The position numbers were made by a program, and so were the translations under genes. The notes beneath the pieces are model-generated. The model ran no database searches. It saw nothing but the letters and a program-made list of their open reading frames with translations, and was not told the DNA's origin. A stretch of 10,378 bases of DNA. Origin: Spirochaetia bacterium. Lineage in GTDB: Bacteria > Spirochaetota > Spirochaetia > Sphaerochaetales > Sphaerochaetaceae. The stretch covers positions 1-10,378 of the forward strand of contig SABI01000075.1 in assembly GCA_009929055.1 (NCBI GenBank). The letters run 5' to 3'. Below are positions 1 through 6,108 of the stretch, in pieces. The number at the start of each line of letters is the position of its first letter. Position 1 is the stretch's first letter.

Positions 1-81
1 GCTCCTCCTAATTCACTTCATTTATTCATGTACAGTATGTTCCTTTTTCTTGAAATTAAAAGAGGCAAAGTAAGTAATTCG

Positions 82-116
82 AAAAAAAAGAGATGAGGGG
101 AGCTATTGCTGCCCCT
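82..116 (-). terminator. Rho-independent terminator, minus strand
   Basis: On the minus strand a GC-rich hairpin (AGGGG-C-AGC, loop AATA, GCT-CCCCT; one bulged C) is followed by CATCTC and a run of eight T (the A run at 82-89 on the + strand). This is a good intrinsic terminator shape. It lies just after the stop codon of the possible minus-strand gene remnant in the left repeat. Whether anything is still transcribed into it from the right is unclear, because the region to its right is the operon's own promoter. Confidence 0.55.
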
Positions 117-182
117 AGAAGGTCTGTTACATACCTGAAGCCATCATATTATGTAGACCTCCACCGTTTTTCACGTTGATAA
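86..182. repeat. 97-bp direct repeat, left copy
   Basis: This stretch matches 10280-10376 in the same orientation with three substitutions that I could find by eye (positions 100, 130 and 179 here) and no gaps. It contains two adjacent hairpins. The first is 96-116 (AGGGG-AGC / GCT-CCCCT, one bulged base). The second pairs AGGTCT at 120-125 with AGACCT at 155-160 and ACATA at 129-133 with TATGT at 150-154. Read on the minus strand, it could also be the last 17 codons of a gene (ending GLHNMMASGM, stop at 127-129) followed by a terminator. Upstream of that end the frame runs into the promoter region of the operon, so here it would be only a gene remnant. Positions 1-85 hold nothing I can recognise. 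Confidence 0.9.
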
Positions 183-237
183 CCACGAGAAAGAATTCCT
201 TTAAAACTTTAAAATAGATAAATTTTGAAACTTTTAC

Positions 238-277
238 TTGACAGCACGAATTTTCTAGTTAACACTAAGTTTATAGT
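238..277 (+). promoter_or_regulatory. Candidate sigma-70 promoter of the operon
   Basis: A perfect -35 hexamer TTGACA lies at 238-243, preceded by A/T-rich sequence (195-237) that could act as an UP element. The -10 is less certain. TAACAC at 260-265 gives a 16-bp spacer but matches TATAAT at only three positions. TATAGT at 272-277 matches at five positions but is 28 bp from that -35. Either choice puts the start of transcription in or just before the inverted repeat at 274-299, which suits repression by a bound regulator. No other promoter upstream of the transporter genes looks as good. Confidence 0.5.
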
Positions 278-299
278 TTGTACTACAAAGTATAAACTA
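274..299. promoter_or_regulatory. Candidate operator for the operon's GntR regulator
   Basis: There are two nested palindromes. The outer one has 11-base arms, TAGTTTGTACT and AGTATAAACTA, with a single mismatch and the loop ACAA. The inner one, TTTGTA-C-TACAAA at 277-289, is a perfect 13-bp palindrome. The inner core TTGT-ACT-ACAA fits the TNGT-N3-ACNA pattern known for operators of FadR-subfamily GntR proteins, and such a regulator is encoded at 7103-7786. The site sits between the promoter and the ribosome binding site (AAAGGAG, 299-305). Binding here would block initiation or early elongation. As RNA the outer repeat could also form a hairpin next to the ribosome binding site. Confidence 0.55.
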
Positions 300-311
300 A
301 AGGAGTCGTAT

Positions 312-1973
312 ATGAAAAAACTTGTATTGTTAGCTTTAGTTTTGACACTTACCGTAAGTCTGTTTGCAGGAGGCGCCAAAGAAGTAGAAGCCCCTGTAGC
401 ATCTCCTGAGTGGGAAGCAATGGGAACACCTCTTGCAGACTTGAGAATTAGACAGGCTCTCAGATACGCCATAGACATGGAAACCATTGTTGAAACAGTA
501 TTTGAAGGAAAAGCCCAGCGTGCAGTCTCGATGACAGCTCCTGGCTCTTGGCTTGCCGATGGTCTGAATGAGTATACTTACAATCCCGAATTGGCAACCA
601 AGTTGCTGAAGGAAGCACAGTGGCCATCAAATTACGTTCTTGATGTTGTCTACTACTATGGCGATCAGCAAACTGTTGACTTGATGTCAATCATACAGCA
701 GTACTGGGCCCAAGTGGGTGTAAAAGCACAGTTTAGAAAGTTGGAAGGTGACCTAACTGCACAGCTTTGGGTACCACCAGCAGACCGTGTTAACGGACCT
801 TCAGAGATTAAATGGGATTTAGCCTATGCAGCAGTCGCAGCCCTTGCAGAGCATGAGTTCTACAACCGTTTTGATAGCACAGCATCTAACAACTCAACTC
901 TTCCCAAGAAGGCCGAGCTCGATGCTTTAATTGCAAAGACGAATCTGACAGCAGATGTTGAGCAACAGAAAGTTGCATTCAAGGCAGTACAGAAAGAGAT
1001 CAATGAAAATATGTATATCATGCCTCTTTACCACCAGCTCTCTTTTATCTATACGAGTGATAAGATAGACCTCAAGGGTGGCAAATTTGGTAACGACCAG
1101 TTCTCTTATGAAAAGAATCTACTTAATTGGACAACTACTCGCCCTGATGGCATGATTTATACCAATACTGGACCTACTGAGTTTTATCAGATGCCAGCAG
1201 TTAATCCAGGTCAATTCCTTTACCAAGAAGTTCTTTTTGACCGATTGGTCAATGCCGATGAGAACCTTACTCCTACCGATGGCCTTCTTGCTAAAGAATA
1301 CAGCGTAAGCCCTGATGGTATGCAAATGGTCTTCAAATTACGTGATGGCGTCAAATGGCATGATGGCAAACCTTTTACTGCAGAAGATGTACGCTTTAGC
1401 ATTGAATATATGTTACAGATTCCAGGTCTTAATGCAGTAGCAGTAACTACCTATAGTTCTATTAAGGGAGCACAAGATTTCTTAGATAAGAAAAGTGACC
1501 ATATTAGTGGTATCGCTATTAATGGTAATACTGTCACCATTACTTTCGATAAACTCGACCCTAATGCTCTTTTGACATTTAGTCAGTGGCCCATTTTACC
1601 ATCTCACTTGTTAGCTGGTTCTAACCCTGTTACAGCACAGCAAAATGCATACTGGCAGAACCCTATTGGAACTGGCCCTTTCAAGGTCTCTCAAACAGTT
1701 CTTGGCAACTATGGAATTCTTGAAAGAAATAATGACTACTTCTTCAAGGGTAATGGTAATGTTAATAAAATTTACATGTATTCTTCTGTTGAGAATGATG
1801 CAAATCTTCTAAAAAATGCAGAGGGTGGAAAGATCGACTATGCATGGAGTAAGAATGTTCAAGATGCACAAGGTATGGCAAATATAAAAGGAATGGCCGT
1901 TCAACCTGTTAATATTAGGTATACACGATTGTTCTACATGAACCAGTATCCCCATTCTGCCAACATAAAATAA
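312..1973 (+). CDS. Substrate-binding protein of a Dpp/Opp-type ABC importer, apparently circularly permuted
   Basis: Extracytoplasmic binding protein of family SBP_bac_5 (553 aa), probably delivering sialic acid or a sialylated solute to the permeases that follow. The start at 312 has AAAGGAG six bases upstream and gives a signal peptide (residues 1 to about 19, MKKLVLL...SLFA). It has no lipobox cysteine, so it is probably cleaved by signal peptidase I. The order of the halves is reversed relative to E. coli DppA. Residues 37-274 match the usual C-terminal half (PLADLRIRQALRYAID, 40-55; YTYNPELATKLLKEA, 88-102; MPLYH, 237-241). Residues 279-548 match the usual N-terminal half (LLAKEYSVSPDG, 325-336; GVKWHDGKPFTAEDV, 346-360; PIGTGPFK, 451-458; IDYAW, 508-512). 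The protein ends where DppA would continue into PLDDVKVRQAL. Total length is normal and no frameshift is visible. Family assignment is firm; the substrate is inferred from neighbours. Confidence 0.92.
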   Translation: MKKLVLLALVLTLTVSLFAGGAKEVEAPVASPEWEAMGTPLADLRIRQALRYAIDMETIVETVFEGKAQRAVSMTAPGSWLADGLNEYTYNPELATKLLKEAQWPSNYVLDVVYYYGDQQTVDLMSIIQQYWAQVGVKAQFRKLEGDLTAQLWVPPADRVNGPSEIKWDLAYAAVAALAEHEFYNRFDSTASNNSTLPKKAELDALIAKTNLTADVEQQKVAFKAVQKEINENMYIMPLYHQLSFIYTSDKIDLKGGKFGNDQFSYEKNLLNWTTTRPDGMIYTNTGPTEFYQMPAVNPGQFLYQEVLFDRLVNADENLTPTDGLLAKEYSVSPDGMQMVFKLRDGVKWHDGKPFTAEDVRFSIEYMLQIPGLNAVAVTTYSSIKGAQDFLDKKSDHISGIAINGNTVTITFDKLDPNALLTFSQWPILPSHLLAGSNPVTAQQNAYWQNPIGTGPFKVSQTVLGNYGILERNNDYFFKGNGNVNKIYMYSSVENDANLLKNAEGGKIDYAWSKNVQDAQGMANIKGMAVQPVNIRYTRLFYMNQYPHSANIK

Positions 1974-1990
1974 GCAGAATTGCTCGTATT

Positions 1991-2018
1991 GCCGGATAGG
2001 GATATTTCCCTTTCCGGC
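1991..2018 (+). terminator. Intercistronic hairpin, probable attenuator after the binding-protein gene
   Basis: GCCGGA (1991-1996) pairs with TCCGGC (2013-2018). Inside it, AGGGA pairs with TCCCT after one T/T mismatch, and the loop is TATT. The stem is followed by TTTATCTC, a poor T-run, so the hairpin probably terminates only part of transcription or shields the upstream mRNA from 3' exonucleases. Either would give more binding protein than permease, the usual arrangement in binding-protein operons. It fills the 73-bp gap before the first permease. Confidence 0.6.
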
Positions 2019-2046
2019 TTTATCTCAATCGAACCGAGGTCAAGTT

Positions 2047-3006
2047 ATGATTAACTTTATTGTCAGAAAGATTCTGCTACTTATCCCAATGCTTATAGTT
2101 ATTAGTTTCCTTATTTTTCTTGGTGTGGAGCTTATGCCAGGAGATGCGGTAGACTTTATGATTCCTCCTGATGCTCTTGCTACCATCTCTCCAGATAAGC
2201 TTGAGGCTCTTCGAAGTGAATTGGGACTTAATGATCCCTTTCTTGTCCGTTATGTGACGTGGTTAGGTAATACTATACAGGGAGATTTTGGCTACAGTCT
2301 ACAAAGTGGTGTTGCTGTATCAGAGTTGCTAGCTAGCAAGTTGCCTGCAACCTTAGAACTCTCTATAGCAGCACTTCTTTTATCAACCTTTTTTGGAAGT
2401 CTACTTGGTGTTGTCTCAGCTTTAAAAAAAGGAAACGCAGTAGATACCATCCTTACCATTTTTGGTATGATAGGAGTAGCTATACCCCAATTCCTTTTTG
2501 GTTTGATTATGATTATGTTTTTTGTTTTCAAGTTGCAGTGGCTTCCTGTGGGGGGAAGAATGACACCAGGTTCAGAATCGTTTTTTATGCGACTTGAATA
2601 CTTGGTTCTTCCTGCCCTCACATTAGGGCTCTCTCTTACTGCAGGAGTCATGCGCTATAGCCGATCTAGCATGTTGGATTCCCTTAATAAAGATTATATA
2701 AAAACAGCCCGCTCTAAAGGTTTGCCTGAATGGAGAGTTAATCTCGTACATGGTCTTCGTGTAGCAATGACCCCTGTAGCGGTTCTTATTGGTTTCCGTC
2801 TGCCCATGCTTATAGGAGGGGCGGTAGTCATCGAACAAGTTTTTCAATGGCCAGGTGTAGGCCAAATGTTTGTTGCTGCAGTACGAAATCAGAATACCCC
2901 TGTTATCATGATGGTAGCCTTCTTTTCTGTCCTGATTGTTTTACTATCTAGTATTCTTGTTGATGTAGTAACTGCACTTCTTGATCCTCGGGTCAAGCTT
3001 TCCTAG
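2047..3006 (+). CDS. ABC importer permease, DppB/OppB family
   Basis: First of two integral membrane subunits forming the translocation channel of the Dpp/Opp-type importer (319 aa). It has the DppB layout: a first membrane helix at about residues 8-29 ending in the typical ELMPGD, an extracytoplasmic segment with LRSELGLNDPFLVRYVTWL (about 55-73) and GDFGYSL (79-85), then five more membrane helices (about 102-122, 134-160, 185-205, 243-263, 285-308). The EAA loop that docks on the ATPase is at about 217-236 (YIKTARSKGLPEWRVN). The family hallmark QVFQWPGVGQ is at 264-273 and the protein ends in LLDPRVKLS. The start has GAGGT seven bases upstream. The stop overlaps the ribosome binding site of the next permease gene. 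Nothing is missing compared with the family. The solute cannot be read from this subunit. Confidence 0.95.
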   Translation: MINFIVRKILLLIPMLIVISFLIFLGVELMPGDAVDFMIPPDALATISPDKLEALRSELGLNDPFLVRYVTWLGNTIQGDFGYSLQSGVAVSELLASKLPATLELSIAALLLSTFFGSLLGVVSALKKGNAVDTILTIFGMIGVAIPQFLFGLIMIMFFVFKLQWLPVGGRMTPGSESFFMRLEYLVLPALTLGLSLTAGVMRYSRSSMLDSLNKDYIKTARSKGLPEWRVNLVHGLRVAMTPVAVLIGFRLPMLIGGAVVIEQVFQWPGVGQMFVAAVRNQNTPVIMMVAFFSVLIVLLSSILVDVVTALLDPRVKLS

Positions 3007-3017
3007 GAGGATTACCT

Positions 3018-3932
3018 ATGAGCTCAAAAGCATTGCAGAAAAAAATGGATGAACTTCTCTATAAAGAAGACCATGGTTTACTCACAGTAAGTACCACGAG
3101 TCGTACTTTAAGGAAAATAATGGCAAACAAACTAGCTATTGCTGGTTTTATAGTCTTTGCCCTGATGGTACTCATGTGTGCTATTGCCCCCTTGCTCACT
3201 ACATACGGACCAAATGCTATCGATCTTAGAAACAGGCTTAGCAGTCCCTCAAAAGGGCACCTGATGGGGACTGACCAGATAGGTCGAGATATATGGACTC
3301 GTATTCTTTATGGTGGAAGAATCTCTATCTTCGTTGGTTTAGGAAGTGCTCTAGGTGCTGCTTTAATTGGAGTATCTCTTGGTACCTATGCAGGGTACCG
3401 AAGAGGGAATCTTGATTCAATTGTTATGAAACTTAGTGAGATTATGATGAGTTTTCCTCAAATAATCCTTGTTTCAATCTTAGTAACTATACTTGGTCAG
3501 AGTCTATGGAATCTTTTACTTATATTCATCCTTACAGGATGGCCTAGTATGTATAGAATGGCCCGTTCTCAAATGCTTAGCATACGAGAACAAGAGTATA
3601 TCCAAGCTCTTCAAGCCTTCGGTATTAAGAGAAGTATTATTGCTTTTAAGCACATGCTCCCCAATGCTATTGGACCTATATTTGTTAATATTACTCTCTC
3701 TACAGCAATGTTTATCCTGCAAGAGGCATCTTTAAGTTTCTTGGGACTTGGAGTTCCTTTGGAAACGGCAACTTGGGGAAATATTCTCAATGTTGCTCAA
3801 GACCTTACCATTCTTCGTGAGGCATGGTGGGTATGGCTCCCAGTAGGGCTGGTGATTACGGTATTTGTCATGGCCGTTAACTTCATTGGTGATGGTCTAA
3901 GAGATGCTGCAGACCCAACTCAGGTTGGGTAA
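3018..3932 (+). CDS. ABC importer permease, DppC/OppC family
   Basis: Second membrane subunit (304 aa), the partner of the DppB-like protein. The N-terminal cytoplasmic tail of about 35 residues precedes the first helix (about 38-62). The segment HLMGTDQIGRDIWTRILYGGRIS (81-103, family hallmark GTDxxGRD) is followed by further helices at about 104-124, 143-175, 217-243 and 270-292. The EAA loop is at about 194-215 (YIQALQAFGIKRSIIAFKHMLPN). ASLSFLGLGV (237-246) and the C-terminal NFIGDGLRDAADP are also typical. A near-perfect AGGAGG at 3005-3010 overlaps the stop codon of the upstream gene and lies seven bases before the ATG, so the two permeases are probably translated in coupled fashion and in equal amounts. 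No oddities were seen. Confidence 0.95.
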   Translation: MSSKALQKKMDELLYKEDHGLLTVSTTSRTLRKIMANKLAIAGFIVFALMVLMCAIAPLLTTYGPNAIDLRNRLSSPSKGHLMGTDQIGRDIWTRILYGGRISIFVGLGSALGAALIGVSLGTYAGYRRGNLDSIVMKLSEIMMSFPQIILVSILVTILGQSLWNLLLIFILTGWPSMYRMARSQMLSIREQEYIQALQAFGIKRSIIAFKHMLPNAIGPIFVNITLSTAMFILQEASLSFLGLGVPLETATWGNILNVAQDLTILREAWWVWLPVGLVITVFVMAVNFIGDGLRDAADPTQVG

Positions 3933-3945
3933 TAGGAAGATGCAT

Positions 3946-4947
3946 ATGCAAACTATTTTAAAAGTGGAGAACCTTCACGTAAATTTTTATACTAATCAAC
4001 GGTGCAATAAGGCCCTCAGAGGCATCTCTTTTGAGTTAAAGAAAGGTCGTACGTTGTGTATGGTTGGAGAATCTGGTTGTGGGAAAAGTGTAACAGCAAA
4101 TGCTATAATGGCTTTGTTGCCTGAACTTTCCCGTATTGAAGAGGGATCTATAACGTATTGGGAAAATGGTGAAAAGAGATCTTTGGAAACACTTAAAAGA
4201 AATGGGCCAGAAATCCGAGCTCTTCGCGGAGAAGAGATTGCTATGATCTTTCAAGATCCCATGACTGCCCTCAATCCTGTTTTCTCTGTTGGATTTCAGA
4301 TAAATGAGATGCTGATGTCCCACTCGTCTATGAGTAAAAAAGAAGCAATAAAAAAATCTATCTCCCTACTTACTGATATGGGTGTTCCAGCACCAGATCA
4401 ACGAGTATTTGAATATCCACACCAGTACTCTGGGGGGATGCGACAGAGGGCTATGATAGCAATGGCAATGGCATGCCAACCGAAAGTTCTTATAGCAGAT
4501 GAGCCTACAACTGCCCTTGATGTGACTATCCAAGCCCAAATATTTGAATTAATGAATACCCTTAAAGAGGAAAAAGAGATGGCAATGATGCTCATCACGC
4601 ACGATATGGGGGTGGTGGCAGAGATGGCCGATGATGTTGCTGTCATGTATATGGGCTTGATCGTTGAGAGTGGTACTGTCATGCAAGTGTTAGGGAACCC
4701 AACCCATCCATATACTAGTGCCTTATTAGAGTCTATTCCCATATTAGGAAAGGGAAAGAGCCAAAATTTAGAGCCCATTAAAGGGACCACCCCTGATCCT
4801 TACAACAGACCAATAGGTTGTCAATTTGCACCACGTTGCAAATATGCCGATGAAAAATGTCATACAAAGATGCCTCCTGAGTTCTTTGTTGATGAAACCC
4901 ATATGATCCGCTGTTTCAAGTATGAGGAACTAAATCATGGAAAATAA
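3946..4947 (+). CDS. ABC importer ATPase, DppD/OppD family
   Basis: First of two cytoplasmic ATPase subunits that power the importer (333 aa). Walker A is GESGCGKS (41-48), the Q-loop glutamine is at 103 (IFQDPMTALNP), the signature is YSGGMRQR (161-168), Walker B is VLIADEP (181-187) followed by the D-loop TALD, and the switch histidine is at 219 (ITHD). The C-terminal oligopeptide-transporter extension (about 255-333) keeps four cysteines spaced C-X5-C-X6-C-X17-C (292, 298, 305, 323). This fits the iron-sulphur cluster reported for OppD/DppD-type ATPases. The start at 3946 was chosen because TAGGAAG at 3933-3939 is well placed for it; ATG 3940 is too close. The gene begins 13 bases after the upstream permease and overlaps the next ATPase gene by 11 bases. 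Confidence 0.94.
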   Translation: MQTILKVENLHVNFYTNQRCNKALRGISFELKKGRTLCMVGESGCGKSVTANAIMALLPELSRIEEGSITYWENGEKRSLETLKRNGPEIRALRGEEIAMIFQDPMTALNPVFSVGFQINEMLMSHSSMSKKEAIKKSISLLTDMGVPAPDQRVFEYPHQYSGGMRQRAMIAMAMACQPKVLIADEPTTALDVTIQAQIFELMNTLKEEKEMAMMLITHDMGVVAEMADDVAVMYMGLIVESGTVMQVLGNPTHPYTSALLESIPILGKGKSQNLEPIKGTTPDPYNRPIGCQFAPRCKYADEKCHTKMPPEFFVDETHMIRCFKYEELNHGK

Positions 4948-5965
4948 GAAAGAATTATTGCTCAAGGTTGAAGGATTGGAGACACATTTTCCGGTTAAGA
5001 AAGGGGTGTTTAAGCGAACAGTCGCCCATGTACGCGCTGTTGATGGGGTAGACCTTGAAGTATACCGTGGTGAAACACTTGGTGTTGTTGGTGAATCAGG
5101 TTGTGGAAAGACTACTTTGGGTAAGTCCATATTACAGCTTTATCGTCCTACTGCTGGTAGTGTTGAATATACATTCCCCGAAGGGAAGAAAGATTTAAGA
5201 AAGCTTAGTCATAAGGATTTAGATGAGGCTAGAAAGAAGCTTCAGATTGTATTTCAGGATCCCTACTCCTCTCTTAATCCTGCATTTACTATTTTCGGAT
5301 CATTTGTTGACCCGTTAAATAAGTTTGGAGTAAAAAAGAAATCCAAGCAGCAGAAATTAGTAGGGGACCTTTTGGAAGCGGTAAACCTTCCTCGAGACTA
5401 TATGAGCCGCTATCCTAACGAATTCTCTGGTGGACAACGTCAGAGAATTGGCATTGCACGTGCCCTCTCTGTCAATCCAGAACTCATCGTTTGTGACGAG
5501 GCTGTCTCTGCACTTGATGTATCCATTCAGGCGCAGGTATTAAAACTACTAAAGAAATTACAGATTGAAAGGAATCTTACCTATCTTTTTATCACCCACG
5601 ATCTTTCTGTTGTTGAGTATGTATCTGACCGCATAGCAGTCATGTATCTAGGGAAGATTGTTGAGCTTGCTAACACTGAGGAGTTGTTTAAGAACACATT
5701 GCACCCGTATACTCGTGCCTTACTTTCTGCCATACCTATTGCCGATATTACTAAGAAAAGAAAGAGGATACCCCTCCAAGGAGATGTCCCTTCTCCGGTC
5801 AATCCTCCCTCCGGGTGTCCATTTCACCCTAGGTGTCCTAATTGTAAGGAGAAGTGCAAGGTTGAAAAACCTCTTTTAACAACTTATCAGATAGAGAAAG
5901 AGGAGCATTTTGTAGCTTGTCATTTTGCTATGGAGTTTATGCATGAGAATAAAATGAGTGAGTAG
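4937..5965 (+). CDS. ABC importer ATPase, DppF/OppF family
   Basis: Second ATPase subunit (342 aa), expected to form a heterodimer with the DppD-like protein under the two permeases. The N-terminal HFPVKKGVFKRTV (17-29) is typical of the DppF/OppF branch. Walker A is GESGCGKT (52-59), the Q-loop is VFQDPYSSLNP (105-115), the signature is FSGGQRQR (163-170), Walker B is LIVCDE (183-188) followed by AVSALD, and the switch histidine is at 221. The C-terminal extension has GCPFHPRCPNC (293-303), with cysteines 294, 300, 307 and 328 in a C-X5-C-X6-C-X20-C arrangement plus an extra Cys303. The ATG lies inside the end of the preceding gene (11-base overlap, other frame), so its translation is probably coupled; GAGGAAC at 4924-4930 can serve as the ribosome binding site. 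The two ATPases are separate here, whereas some relatives have them fused. Confidence 0.94.
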   Translation: MENKKELLLKVEGLETHFPVKKGVFKRTVAHVRAVDGVDLEVYRGETLGVVGESGCGKTTLGKSILQLYRPTAGSVEYTFPEGKKDLRKLSHKDLDEARKKLQIVFQDPYSSLNPAFTIFGSFVDPLNKFGVKKKSKQQKLVGDLLEAVNLPRDYMSRYPNEFSGGQRQRIGIARALSVNPELIVCDEAVSALDVSIQAQVLKLLKKLQIERNLTYLFITHDLSVVEYVSDRIAVMYLGKIVELANTEELFKNTLHPYTRALLSAIPIADITKKRKRIPLQGDVPSPVNPPSGCPFHPRCPNCKEKCKVEKPLLTTYQIEKEEHFVACHFAMEFMHENKMSE

Positions 5966-5999
5966 TGTGAATAATTTGTGTGTATAAGGACTAGCTCTT

Positions 6000-6025
6000 T
6001 ATTGAGTCAATTAAAAGGCTCAATA
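6000..6025 (+). other. Intergenic hairpin between transporter and catabolic genes
   Basis: TATTGAGTC (6000-6008) pairs with GGCTCAATA (6017-6025) through nine base pairs including one G-T pair, with loop AATTAAAA. There is no T-run after it, so it is not a convincing terminator. It lies in the 143-bp gap after the DppF-like gene and could be an mRNA processing or stability element separating transporter from enzyme expression. A weak -10-like TAGAAT at 6075-6080 has no good -35, so I do not call a promoter here. Confidence 0.35.
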
Positions 6026-6108
6026 GCATACAAAAATCATAAACTGTGAAGTGAGCATGTTTTAGGAAAAATAATAGAATAATTATCTACATATTGAGGA
6101 GAAAGGAA

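Noticed and set aside
225..311. In-frame extension of the binding-protein gene to an ATG at 225
   Set aside because: The extension has no ribosome binding site, covers the promoter and operator region, and would bury the signal peptide 29 residues inside the protein. The ATG at 312 has AAAGGAG and begins a proper signal peptide.
312..1973. Binding-protein gene as two fused partial genes or a frameshifted pseudogene
   Set aside because: The two halves together cover one whole family-length protein with little or no duplicated or missing segment, in one open frame with a good start, signal peptide and stop. Permutation fits better than decay.
2292..2651. Open frame on the minus strand inside the first permease gene
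   Set aside because: It is the antisense shadow of a strongly conserved membrane protein gene, with no ribosome binding site or recognisable protein.
4398..4790. 130-codon open frame on the minus strand inside the DppD-like ATPase gene
   Set aside because: It lies opposite the conserved signature, Walker B and C-terminal regions of a clear ATPase gene. Its composition and lack of any motif mark it as a shadow.
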